A stretch of DNA of 64,000 nt from Rhabditoides inermis (lineage: Eukaryota > Nematoda > Chromadorea > Rhabditida > Rhabditidae), in the NCBI GenBank assembly GCA_963966185.1, contig CAWZYM010000369.1, positions 566,001 through 630,000 of the forward strand, written 5' to 3'. The notes beneath the pieces were generated by a model. That model was not told the origin of the DNA, did not search any database, and worked only from the letters and a program-made list of their open reading frames with translations. Position 1 is the first letter of the stretch. Each line of letters opens with the position of its first letter. Made by a program: the position numbers and the translations under genes. This document shows, piece by piece, positions 49,701-60,762 of this stretch.

Positions 49701-52489
49701 TACATACACAAAGTTATTCACTCAAAAACGACTTTAGACTATCATGGGCTTTTCGCAATTATTCCAACTCGTACTCGCGGCTCTCATGAATTTAGGATTG
49801 TTCCCTCATTCGATCACACAGGCCGTACTAGCACTTTTTTAAGCAGAACCTTCGTAATTTGGAACTCCCTTCCTCATGACTTAGTTTCCGTCAACGACCC
49901 TTCCGTCTTCAAATCACAACTCTCTACATTAGATATTATGCCACCTAGCAAATTGCGCAACCTATAGAGACCATATTTTCTTGTTTCGTATATTATTATG
50001 TTATTATTCCTTATTTATATTCAACCCCATCCATATCTGCCGTTTTCCATGTTTTCACTTTTTGTTGCTATGTCGATTTTCTCATGTTATCGGTAATAAA
50101 TCTATCTATCTATCTACCGTAATATGCTGGATGCTGCCGTAGGAGACAGATCTTCCTTTCTTTCAGATCTTCCATCTTATGCAAATACTTTCACGGCTCG
50201 GATAGTCGCACAGGCCGCTTTGCGAGTGAATGGGCGCATAGCGATTTCAGTGAAAATAATATCGCGCTCTAGCGCTTGCTGGTAATTCGCAGTGGAGCTG
50301 GCGCGTCGCGTGCTTGCGGAGCGGTCAGCGCGAGCGCCACTGTCCACTGCGCAACTATCCGAACCGTGACTTTTCTTTTCCATTTGCAGTCCCCTCCCCG
50401 CCCACCTGCACGTAGTCTCCGTTGTTGCTCTCCCTGTCCGTGCTGCGGACGGACGACACCGGGGCCGACTGCAAAAACCCCTCTCATTCTAATGCCAATC
50501 ACATGACATCATACTCTCAATTTTCTTCTTCTTCTTCTTTCTTTTAACTTTTCTTACATACTTCAGAGTATTTGTGTTCTCACTAACGCCATCTCAAATG
50601 TACACGGTAATAAACTTATCTACTTATCTATTCTCAAACTGACTATACCGTCATCGTCATAATGAGTATAGCGTTTCTCGATTCGAGATCAGTTCAAACT
50701 ATTATTCAATTACTCACAATGTCTATTTCAATTCCCAAAACCGACAATTCCTCCGAAATAACTCCACCACTAATTACGTCTTTAGCTAATGAAAGTGCAA
50801 TTGCGAACTAGATAATTCTTTCATGGTCCTCCAACCTTCGCGCATGTCAAAATCAATGAGATGCTACTCTACTATCCGAATCCGTACACAGCCTCGATAG
50901 AAAAGATCAATCGCCTGAACCCCCTTATCTCTCCCTCTCCCCCTCTCACTTCCTCATCCTCCACATCTCCCGCAGTCTCCTCCTCCTCCGTCTTCTCCGT
51001 CTCCTTCACCTTTTCTTCAGCAGACTCGACCTGGAAACGTCTCTTCACCCAAACATCCTCACACTAGGTATAAACAGAAAAGAAGAGCCTCAACAATAAA
51101 CAACCACAGAGGTACAGTCCAGGGAATATTTAGTTCCGCCACCACTCCGCTCGTCCGTCCCGAAATTGAAAATCGCGCGCGCGCGAAAGTTTGAATGTGA
51201 ATTTGTTTGCTTGCTCTCGCATGTCTATCGATTTTGCCGCCTCGCACTCTGTTCACTCTGCGCTCTCTACTGGCGGCAACTGATTTGCCCACCCACTGTA
51301 AAAGAATGAGACAGAGACAGAGGCACAAAGACACACAGAGAGACCCTCTCTCTCTCCCTCTCCCCTCCCCTCCCTCTCCCCTCTCTCTTCTCTCTCTCTC
51401 CCCCCACCTGCACATCATCTCCCCCAGCCAGCTCGCTCAGCTTGTCCAACTCGATCGAGTCGGGCACCGAGGGCATGTCCACCGACGGGATCTCGACGAG
51501 AGAGGTGGGAGCCGAGTCGTCTGCAGAATATTCATTATTATTATTAATATGAAGTCCTCCGTGAGAAACGCTGGGCCCGCGCGGAGTAGCCCGATATGGA
51601 AGTCAGCAACGCTAGTTCGAGGATTGATTTGATTTGAATATAAAGTATATGCGGGCTGTATCGTCTAATAAGCAACATCGAGTATTGTTGTATCATATTA
51701 AAATGTATATAATATATTTTAGTAATCTTATACTAGCGGATGCCGAGTCGTCTGCAGAGGAATAGCGATTATTGTATTATTGTATATGAGCCATATTCAC
51801 GAGACAAACAAAACATTAGCCAATTTGTGTGTGTGTGTGTTTCAAATTAATCTATTTACGTCTTACATTTCACAACCGCATCATGAAATAGTTGTAAAAT
51901 TTGGCAAGTGATAACACATTTCAACACTATCAGTATGGACAAATGATAGGTATGGAAATATGACAAGATCAGGTGCGCTACTGGAAAGCAGAAAGTCAAA
52001 GTGCCTCGGAAACAGCTGACACTCGAAAGATGAAATGCGCTCGTCTTTCGTCTCTCCTCTACCAACAAAATTACAAAGGGTACACAACAATATCGCATTA
52101 CAGACACAGATCAGTGCTGATTGGAATTCTTCAACGAAAATATTCAGTGCAGTGAAATTAAAATTACGGCGGCTAGATTGCTAGAATTTTGCTGAAAAAC
52201 TTAAATTCAACAAAACTACTCGTGACAAAAGTTCTCATCGTCAGCGTTGCACATCGAATCACCCGATCACCCCACAAACTCTACATCGACCAAAACACAA
52301 ATTACAAAATTCAAATATTAAAAAAATCCCACCATGCAGCTGCTGCTCGTCCATCTTGTTCTCCTCGCGCTTCGAATTAGAGTTGAAATCCGGGGATCCC
52401 TGAGATTTGAAAGACTATTATCATATCTGGAGATGAGCTCCTTATACGATCATACATGGAGGCAGGGAGGGAAGGAGGGAGAGAGAGAT

Positions 52490-52530
<41 letters not shown>

Positions 52531-52834
52531 GTCTCACCTGCTTGCTACCTGCTGCCTTCTCGCTCTGCTCCTCTGCTATCGACACGCGCTCCGCTGCCGG
52601 CTCGCGATCACCGATCTGCAAGGAATCAATGAATCGATAAACCAATAAATCAATCAATCGGGACGCGCGGACCTGTATCCTCAATTCCACCTGCGCTTGC
52701 AGACTCGGGGTGCGCAATACGAACTGTTGTCTGCGTTTCCTGACAACGGGAGAGCCAGGAGTGGACAGAGTGGACAGCTCGGACGACGTGGAACAGCAGC
52801 CAGACGACGTCGACTCACTGCGCGACAGTGGCAT
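46597..52834 (-). CDS. Acidic, low-complexity tail-anchored protein
   Basis: Ten exons join in perfect phase: 52,834-52,673 (MPLSRSESTSSGCCSTSS), 52,615-52,538, 52,399-52,333, 51,520-51,408, 51,030-50,950, 50,468-50,406, 48,844-48,698, 48,086-47,949, 47,318-47,214, 46,671-46,597 (TGA), about 340 residues. The product is Ser/Thr-rich at the start, then strongly Glu/Lys/Pro-rich (EEEKKEKEQEKEQEQEAEPE). It ends GKYIDDHPEMIKQ followed by AAIVGAVVGTVGVAIYAY and RHIKAN, a single C-terminal membrane helix with a short basic tail. That is the layout of a tail-anchored protein with its bulk in the cytosol (ER or outer mitochondrial membrane). Most exons are triplet-length and phase 0, so exon skipping would keep the frame. 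It may be the downstream part of the gene at 54,325-58,655. A CR1 LINE fragment sits in one intron. Family not recognised. Confidence 0.75.
46690..46800. repeat. (CT)n microsatellite in intron
   Basis: Two CT runs separated by CGCTCA, close to the acceptor of the last exon of the tail-anchored gene. Confidence 0.9.
49128..50118 (+). mobile_element. CR1-like LINE, 5-prime-truncated
   Basis: The frame starts at the catalytic motif (LYADDLKISYHF) and runs to the stop at 49,967 with the same C-terminal region as 11,654-13,111 (SRTFVIWNSLPHDL, MPPSKLRNL). The 3-prime tail is CGGTAATAAATCTATCTATC. The copies differ at scattered sites, so they are separate insertions of one family. It lies in the intron between exons 50,406 and 48,844 of the tail-anchored gene, antisense to it. 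Confidence 0.9.
50560..50635 (+). repeat. Third CR1-style 3-prime tail
   Basis: ACGGTAATAAACTTATCTAC with TTATCT repeats follows about 60 bases of unrelated sequence; it is either an extremely truncated CR1 copy or a related family. Confidence 0.55.
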
Positions 52835-53123
52835 CGTGAGATGGAAACGAGGACGATCGGACAGAGTGGAATAACAAATCAAGGACGCCGAAACATCCGC
52901 CTTCCTGTAGCGAGAATAGTTCCACTTCTGTCTTCTTGGCGGCCGATCGAACGACAGGAGGGACAACTGTTTTCGTTCCGAGCAACTCGAAACAAGATCA
53001 ATCACTCGTAGAGACGCGGAATGTCGAATACTTGTCGAAGCAGCTGGTAGCAGGGAGAAAGGTGCAGGGTTCGAGGGACAATCGTCTCCGCTTTTCGCGG
53101 ATGGAATGAGGATGTGTCACTGC

Positions 53124-53163
<40 letters not shown>

Positions 53164-54324
53164 ATAGCGGCTGTCCCTTTGACGCCACACCGGCGCGACT
53201 TTGTTAAACTGCTCCTTCACCGCTACTCCCATTCCTATTCTCATATAGCAACAGATACGCGCGGAGAACAAAAGCCATAAAATAGTGAGCGTTCGACACT
53301 CGCAAGTGACAAGTGACAAGCCGACAACGTAGTGTAGTGAGAACCGACTAATCCGACGAATTCAGCCAGTTGAACCGAATCGAATCATCGAATCATCGAA
53401 ATCAAAGACCGAAGGAGCCACACTTGCTTTTTGAAGAACGCCTAGTCACGATAGTCGATAACATGAAAGGCACGAGGACTGGAGACGGGAGTTTGCACGA
53501 GACGACAACAGATCGAATCTACACGGAGCGGCCGCAGTAATAACAACCTAGTGAATCACTGCACCGACCTGTCATCTTGTCAACAACGAAACTTTATAAG
53601 GCGGCGACTTTCGCAATCTTGCATTCGCAGATTCGCACTCATTGCCAAGAAAACCGCCGAAGAAACTCTTTCACCTGCGTCAAAAACGAAAAACGGGCGA
53701 GTCACAGGTGAGCGCTGATAACAACATGATACAATCACCGAACGGCGCGGGACAAATCGATAGATAGAAGAGGAGGAGAGTGTGCGTGAAACACTGGGGC
53801 TCAAGTAATAGTTTGCCTTCGCATTCGCTGGAGAGAAACGACGGCTCATGCCTCTCCGATATCCGCTTGACTCCTCTCTCATCCTCTCTCTCTCTCATCT
53901 CTCACCCTTTCACCCTCTCCCTCTCTCTCCCCCCCTCTCTATCTCTGTTTACTCATCTGCTCCTCTCGAAACCAACTGTTTTCAGTGACACTCTCTGCAA
54001 AATCGGCAACAAAAACGCCGAGAGGGGAAAACGATTCAGCAACTCGAGTAAAAAACACTCAGTCAACACTCGGCTGTGTGATTTTCCATATCTCTCTCTC
54101 GGCACACAAGCTCCCCTGACGTCAGAGTCAACACGCTCGCCATCCATCATATGTCGCTGTACTCTTCTCTTCGACTGCAAGTTGTCCAAACCATGCTATG
54201 TTTCAGGTTTCGTTCATATTCACGGTATGAAACCATGTGTAATATTGAAATCCAACAAAACAGACCCGTGACAATACCATTAAAAGTTTAGCACCGTACG
54301 GCAATTAAAAGTACAGTAACCAAC
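52835..54324. other. Gene-free interval, possible internal promoter
   Basis: No exon could be phased between the beta-grasp module (ending 54,325) and the MPLSRSEST exon. An acceptor-like CTACAG (minus strand, about 52,905) lies 70 bases before the ATG at 52,834, which would suit trans-splicing of a separate short transcript. GA microsatellites are at 52,490-52,530 and 53,128-53,160. Several short open frames exist, but none had splice support. Confidence 0.45.
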
Positions 54325-57300
54325 CGGCTGGGGACTGGGCTCCTTCTCCTCGAAAATGACCTCAATCTTCTGACAGTCCACGAACTGCTGGATCTGTGAG
54401 ATGTCCTCGACGAGAACCTAGAAAAATAAATATTAATATTCGGAATCGTCGCGCCGTCTAAATATATTCAATATATTCAAACGTAAATATATATTCAAAC
54501 GATCTTTTACAAGTACTACTTGAATGTTCTTCCGAAGAAAGAAAAGTGTTCGAAAAGTGTCTGTCTGTCTGTATGTCGTTCCGTAGTTGTAGCTCAAGTT
54601 GTAGTGATCGATAGGGGTTGAGATATGGAACTTAGATCTAAAATAGTTACCACTCTTCATCGTTCACCTGGGATCGTGATTTAACGTAAGTTTATTATTA
54701 CCGTGTACATTTGGAAAAACAGTTCAATAAAGCAAAATGAGCAATGGCATACGGTATAAGAAAAAAAAGTAAAATGATACAGCAAGCATCGAATGTTGAC
54801 TATAGTACTTATGTAAACTATGCTTCGTTTTTGAGGTACTGTTATGCACTTTTGGGGTTAGAGTACTGTATGGTCGAGAAGTTAAGTTTTGATTTTTACC
54901 TCATTTACATATACCCAAGTATGGTAATACTGTATCTCGGCTGTAAGTCAGCAATATGCTGTAAGTCAGCGATATTGTTGTTTACATGTTTGTCAACAAG
55001 TACGTCTACTCTGCGCAAGAGCGATAGTTTTCGATCCATCTCGCTTGCAGTTCGAAATATGGTGCCATAACCGTCTGCCTCTTTTGTTTTGCGCACTGAT
55101 ACCGCGTTCTGACTCTCCCTCGGTCTTCCTCTGATCTACCCCACCACGCGCAACTTATTGCGAGCATTGAAGTTTGTAAACACATTTAAAGGCACAGGGG
55201 CGTTTAGCGTTACCAAGGTTCATCGAAACTCTTGGCAAAACTGCTTGCACGTGGCGGGAATCGAACCGGCACAGTATGGTTCACAAACCGTGAGCGTTAC
55301 CACAACACTATAACGACTTGTTCTGACAACCTCATATCGACGAGATGCGCACAGAGCTCAACTTTACGATAAGCAATTTGGCGCGAAGTTCGAATTTGCC
55401 TTACCAAGCTTCGCACGTGCACATTTTGGTAAGCGTGTAGGTAGCGAGGAAACGCCGTTCTTTCGCGTTTTCTTTGATTTTTTCGTGTTTTTATGGGTCG
55501 AGCCATAAACTAAGCGCCTCTGTTGCTTTAAAGTGATCTTTTTAAGCACATTCTATGTAAATTATGCTTTGTTTTTGAGCAACTGAAATGCCTTTTTAGG
55601 GTTATAGTACTGTAAGGTCGGTGATTTAAATTAAAATTTATGGTCACAATTGCATATTATCTGCTAACGAAAAAGTCGTAACAAGTACTTGCGTTAAGAG
55701 GGTAAGTTTGTCCAGACCCAATTCAACAAAAGCGCAAGCATAAAACGTTTACAAATACTAACGCATTTGCATATTATTATCTGCAACCACTCGTCAGTAT
55801 CTGCAAAAACTCGTCAGTCGTGCATGATTTATTATCAATCTCTTCGGAGAGCTGGAGGGGGGGGGGGGGGGGAGTTGAACGGGATCATTCTTTTACTGGT
55901 CCATATCCGCCGCATGCATAGGTCGTGATAACTTCGCCCTCGAACATCCATGATCCATTTCCCGCGCATGTGAGATCCACGGATAGCGTGCTCACCGACC
56001 ATAGATGATGAACGAAGGTTTCGTTGAACTGCAACGATTGGTGTGAGTTGGATGATTATAATGTTATACTGACGTAAATAACCAAGAAACTTGAGTAAAT
56101 CCACTCAGCGGGTGCGTTGCAGACGATAGTAGCAACACAGCCGGATGCGTCTTCCTATCATGTGATGGCTTTACAACACAAAACACACACTACACTGTTA
56201 TGTTTCGCACCGTGTATGACATGACAGCATGAAATTTAATTGGAGGATGGGGGCTCTTTTCTATCAGACTATTCTTGTCGCAGCATACTGTAGAAGGCTT
56301 ACACTCCTCCTCTGTCCCGCCCTCTTCTATGCAAATGAACTCATTCACAGAAGCGAGGTACATTAGTAGGGATGAGAGTAGCATCTGAAAGAATAGTTCA
56401 TACAGTACCAAACAATAACAATAATGCTCGAGTCTTATGAATGTCATTTTTAGAATCCGACATATAAATTCAGAACAAGTGAAAGAACAGAAAATGGACT
56501 GGACGGATGAACATATGAAGCCCTGTTGCACTGTTGGAAACAGCAATAAACACGCAACTATCGTGGGATTGCGATCACTTGACATTACAATCAAATATAT
56601 GAAATGAACATTTTATGATGATTGTTTGATCTAATACTTGATGTACATCACAATAGAACATAAAAATTACAAACTAAACCCACTCATATGGAATGTGAAG
56701 AGAAATATTTGTGATCCACATCACATGCCCCTCCCCCTTCCTGTAGTTATTCTTGTCTACTTGTAATCTCGTTTTTTATACTAATATAATATGTTTGTTC
56801 AAATACAGTGCATGTGAAAAAGATCATTTATACAGAATAATATTACAAAAACGAAAGGACACTGTAGGAATTCTTAGACGTTGCCGACCCCCATCGACTC
56901 GGTGCAACTGCCCCCCAGACAATTCCTCCTCTTCGCAGAGAGCGACCGTTCGTGAAAGAGTCAGACGCGAAAGGATGACGAGAGAGTGGCTGAGCGAAGG
57001 GCGGGGCATGCGCGTTCGGCCAATCAACTTGCAGAGACGGAGGGGGGCCGAGCGACCAATGAGCGCAGAGTGGGCGGGCTCATTTGAGGTACACCGTCGT
57101 CGTGAACACGTTCAGTGGCAGAAAGAGAGAAGTTTTCTTGGATATTTCGGATGCCGCAACCGATATTTTTTCTCGAATCATACTCATAGCATAGGTCTTG
57201 ATTTTCTAACAAAAAACATACTATGGAATGTATGGTATTGGGATAAAGGAAATAGTTTATCTGAAAAGCAAAATCAGCAAAAGTACATTATAGTACAACT

Positions 57301-58655
57301 CTCATTTGCAAAGCGTTTTCGAATACAATAGTGTGAGGTGTAGGAGTAATTTCACCTAGGTTCGTATTCATACCACTAAAATCAATATCATGTGAGTGAG
57401 TGATAAATGTAATATCGGAAACTTATGTGGGCGAATGAATAAATGATTAATCTTTGTGTGAAAGAGATAAATTCAGCTCAGAAAAAAATATTGCAACACG
57501 TTTCTTTCTTTTTCTTTTCTTTCGTTTTTTGGAAATAATGAAAACTTGCTTTTTTTCTCATTCCATAGTGAAGGATCAATGCCATTTTCCCCTTTCAGTC
57601 ATACCGTGCCCGCCTCGTTGCAAGCATCTTTATAGTTCTATGCTTGCGGTGGGGTAGATCAGAGGAAGACGGAGAGTCAGCTCTCGGCAATAGCGCGCAA
57701 AACAAGAGAGGCAGACGGTTATGGCATCGTGTTTCGAACTGCAAGCGAGGTAGATCGGAAACTATCGCTCTGGCGCAAAGTATACATACACTTATGTGTA
57801 TCATTGAAACCGTGAAACATGAAATTTCACACGCTCACCCTCCTCGCTCACCACATGAAGGCTTCTTCTTGCATGCATCGTGTATAATCAAAACATCAAT
57901 TATCTTTTACATTGAATAATTGAAACATAATTAAATAATAAGACTCACCCTATCGGGAAGAGTGAGGATAGCAGTAGCGGTGCCCATGCGCAGCGCCTTT
58001 TCCACCTAAAACACAGTGAAATAGTCCTCGCCATTTCTCATGTTTTATGAGAATAGCATCAAGTCTAATCGCTTGAGTACATTCCAAACCGCGCTGCTAG
58101 CGCGCGACCCCCGTGCACAAGCAGCCATGGCGCGCATAGCCTCCTCGGCCTCTTCTTTCCCCCAACTCACCGTTGTCTTCAGCTGCTCCACGGTCGACCC
58201 GCCCGGCAGGGTGATGCGCTTGTACGCCTCCTTGCCGAAACCGCAGCTGAAACACGCATACTAAGGAGAGGCAGTATAAACTTTTAAAAAAATCTGGTCA
58301 AACCGCATTTTGGAAGAGACTTCACACCCCCTGTCCACTCCCTTCGAAGCGCTGTTGTGCTATGGTGCTATCTATCAAACAACTTTTCAAACAAAACACT
58401 TACCTTCACCCCCTGCGCACCTCGTTTGGAGAGACCGTTTGAATATTAGACAAAAAAATCTGGTCAAACCTCACATTGGAAGAATCTTTGACTCCCCGCA
58501 CTGCACCCAAAACAAGACCTTCGAAACGCGGCCAACCCCCTTTAAAGGACCTTCACCCTTCCCTGCTCACCTGGTGCGGACCAGCAGGAACCTGGTCCTG
58601 TTCAGGCTGTCCCTCCTGCCATACGAGTAGTAGCCTCCTGGAGTCGTCGGCGATT
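54325..58655 (-). CDS. Beta-grasp/doublecortin-like domain module (partial gene)
   Basis: Four exons in perfect phase: 58,655-58,571 (SPTTPGGYYSYGRRDSLN), 58,246-58,171 (CGFGKEAYKRITLPGG, then STVEQLKTTVEKAL), 58,005-57,949 (MGTATAILTLPDRV), 54,417-54,325 (LVEDISQIQQFVDCQKIEVI and a charged end). The order strand, strand, helix (VEQLKTTVEKAL), strand (AILTLPDRVLVED), then FVDCQKIEVIFEE resembles the ubiquitin-like fold of doublecortin or PB1 domains, in which a C-terminal strand follows a short helix. No family signature is decisive. The start is not resolved upstream of 58,655. Downstream it probably continues into 46,597-52,834 on the same strand, but the join was not found. The 3.5-kb last intron holds a complete secreted-protein gene. 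Confidence 0.55.
55010..55170. repeat. Inverted repeat partner of 57,610-57,780
   Basis: GCGATAGTTTTCGATCC...TGCAGTTCGAAATATGGTGCC, then ACCGTCTGCCTCTTTTGTTT, matches the complement of 57,610-57,780. The pair is about 2.5 kb apart within one intron and flanks the nested secreted-protein gene. Confidence 0.75.
55190..55550 (-). repeat. tRNA-like repeat, solo arm
   Basis: A minus-strand tRNA-like block (55,236-55,317: A-box-like GTGTTGTGGTAACGCTCACG, B-box-like CCGGTTCGATTCC) within a 360-bp segment beginning AAAGGCACAGGGGCG and ending GCTTTAAAGTG. The outer motifs AAAGGCAC / CTTTAAAG recall the MITE ends at 8,769. Confidence 0.6.
55885..56384 (-). CDS. Nematode C6-like secreted cysteine-rich protein
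   Basis: Three phase-0 exons: 56,384-56,211 (MLLSSLLMYLASVNEFIC, then EEECKPSTVCCDKN), 56,154-56,083 (EDASGCVATIVCNAPAEWIY) and 56,028-55,885 (FNETFVHHLWSVSTLSVDL, TCAGNGSWMFEG, then TTYACGGYGPVKE, TGA), 129 residues. A signal-like start is followed by cysteines in the order C, C, CC, GC, VC, TC, AC. The VxC...FN...LTC..G.W......C pattern fits the nematode C6 domain of secreted or cuticle-associated proteins; its function is unknown. An acceptor (CTTTCAG) abuts the ATG, so spliced-leader addition is likely. The gene is nested in the last intron of the beta-grasp module gene, same strand. A G run (55,857-55,872) lies just past the stop. Introns are 54-56 bases. Confidence 0.75.
56385..57948. 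other. Intron remainder, no further exon recognised
   Basis: Sequence between the nested gene and exon 57,949. A GC-rich patch at 56,880-57,110 has open frames rich in Arg but no splice support. 57,610-57,780 is the inverted-repeat partner of 55,010-55,170. Confidence 0.5.
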
Positions 58656-59624
58656 CTGGAAATCGACACAAGTCACGGTGGAATTCACGAGAGAAGCAGC
58701 GGTCTTTGAGATATGCCAATTTAAATACGGACAATAATCTACATATACATACATCACATTGGAATTCAGTTGATATCTTTCAAGTTGTTTATTACTGTTG
58801 TAGATTATTATGCAAACGGACAAAAATCACAGCGGGATCCTACGATAAGCTGTGGAGCTAAAATCATTTCTTGCTTCTGATTTTTGTAATATGCTAATCT
58901 GAAAACAGACAGAAGTCAATAATTTCGAGCTGTTGCATACTGTTGTTGTAGGCGATTATTTAAACGGATCAATATCAAACCGACTACTCACATACTCTGA
59001 CAAGTTTGCACACATCAAATACATTTCAACCATTTCTCTACACTGCGCAGCTTGATTATTGTCAATTCTTCCTTTCCCTTGCTTATAATGTTTTCTCCGC
59101 AACCAGCAAAAACACTTTACCACGCACTCTCACCCATCACTTGATGAAGCAATTCTCAAAATATTCTACACCGATCATTTGTAATCGTAATACTCTTGCG
59201 CAGGCGACTCGCAACATTGTGTGCTCTACCACATCATCCACTGTAGGATTGTGTGTGCTTTCAGATAACCCATCATGCTACCATTGTATGTACGTATCGG
59301 AATCAGGCTGATAAACAACAACAACAAACAACCACATCATCCAGCATGCTGACATTGCATGCAACCATGTTGATGAGCAATAGAGAACAATAGTCAACAC
59401 CCTTCCTCCCTCCCTCGCCTCACCCGCGTGCGCGCCACCGATCGCGCAGCACACACACACACGTGACCCACCCCCACACAACTGAGGGAAGGATGCAGCC
59501 AGTCTCGCCATTGCATCGTGCGTGTCCGCGCAGTCGCCTGATCGCCGCTGGCACACACACACACACGCCCCCTGCCACCCCCGGTGAGGGAGACTGGCTG
59601 CATCCCTCCACTCCTCCCCCACCA
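58656..59624. other. Divergent intergenic region
   Basis: Separates the minus-strand beta-grasp gene from the plus-strand coiled-coil gene; the unresolved first exon of the former may lie here. A CA repeat is at 59,450-59,463, and inverted copies of ATGCAGCCAGTCTCGCC / GGAGACTGGCTGCAT sit at about 59,494 and 59,588. Confidence 0.45.
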
Positions 59625-60434
59625 ATGGACCTCGCCGCCATCACCCAATACGTCGATGTGCTCGAGCACACCGCCAACGCACTGCAGTCAGTTACGCACC
59701 CCTCTCTCTCTCCCTCTCTCTCTCCCTCTCTCTCTCTCTATCTCCCTCTCTCTCTCCCCTTTCTCTCTCTCTCTCTCCCTCACCTCACGTAGGTGTAGCA
59801 AACGCCACTGTATCGAGTGTCTATTTATTCACACCACCTACCCCTATTCTTTCTCACTACTTCCGCTAATCTCCTCTCGTCCACACTCCATCCTGCTTTC
59901 CAGCGAGTTCACCGCCACCCTCTCGCACTCTGTCACCTCGGCTCGACAGCTGGTCGCCGACTGTCGACGCTACGTGGACAACCACCAGCAGGGGCGGGAG
60001 ACGGAGACGGAAAACGAGAAGGAGAATGAGAACACGGTGCGTTTGCCACATCACCGCTCTCCTCTATCCCCCCATTTTCATTCGTCTTGTATTCCTGCTG
60101 TTCTCTATTGCCATTGCGTTTGGTGCATTGGAGAAAGCACTTTTCCGCGCCGCTCCATACTTTCCATATCACCTCTCTTCTGTCGAATCCAAGTTTCAGC
60201 CGCGCTCTAGCACCAATCACCGTTCGCAAACGGTAATCGATTTGCCAGTACAGCTTGAAATGCTGAATCCCACAAACATCGTTGCAGGACAAGGAGAACC
60301 TCTCCTCCTCCTCCCCCTCCGCCTCGCTCGATCCGCTCCGCGATGCCATCATCGGACAGATCGAGGCGTTGCTGGACACAGTGCGCGGCATGGCCGACGT
60401 GACCCGGGCGCTGAGGGGCGACGACGAGCAGTAG
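59625..60434 (+). CDS. Small coiled-coil protein, unknown family
   Basis: Three exons in phase: 59,625-59,686 (MDLAAITQYVDVLEHTANAL), 59,904-60,036 (EFTATLSHSVTSARQLVADC, then an acidic ETETENEKENENT run) and 60,288-60,434 (DKENLSSSSPSASLDPLRDA, then IIGQIEALLDTVRGMADV, TAG), 113 residues. The donors are GTCAGT and GTGCGT and the acceptors TTCCAG and TTGCAG. Two amphipathic helices flank a charged linker, as in small subunits of cytoplasmic or trafficking complexes; no family is assigned. Intron 1 is CT-rich. The gypsy LTR starts about 80 bases after the stop, so the 3-prime UTR may include it. Confidence 0.7.
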
Positions 60435-60511
60435 TGTTGGAGGACGTTTACAACCGCACCCTGTAACCCGCCGCGCCACAATGAGCTAAACCCCTTTTGC
60501 ATATCGTAGCA

Positions 60512-60648
60512 TGTCATTTCGGTAATGGGCTTTGGCTGGCCGATACATTAGAATGTCTTGTGGTATCCTTTATAAGCCGGCCGCTGGCCTTCTGCGTCAG
60601 ATAAACGTTTACCGAGCTTGCCTTGGCTTTATTCTTGAGGACCTTAAC
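60512..60648 (+). repeat. 5-prime LTR of a Ty3/gypsy element (short)
   Basis: The start is placed at TGTCATTTCGG (60,512) and the end just before TGGCGATCAGGA; a TTTATAAG box is at about 60,570. Boundaries are tentative because the 3-prime LTR is outside the window. Confidence 0.5.
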
Positions 60649-60661
60649 TGGCGATCAGGAA
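60649..60661 (+). promoter_or_regulatory. Primer-binding site of the gypsy element
   Basis: TGGCGATCAGGAA right after the LTR: TGG pairs with the CCA end of a host tRNA primer. The same TGGCGATCAGGA lies after the LTR of the dead gypsy copy at 27,262-27,551. Confidence 0.65.
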
Positions 60662-60762
60662 TAGTAGTCGAACGAGTGAGGGATTTCCACCGAGAGTTTG
60701 TGAACCGGTGTTGATTGTTTACCCGTTTTGAACGGCAGCTCGTGAGCGTGATTCGCCGAGAT

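Noticed and set aside
56753..57331. 192-codon plus-strand frame
   Set aside because: Arg-rich translation of a GC-rich intronic patch; no splice sites, no signal, no recognisable motif, and an intron on the other strand explains the location.
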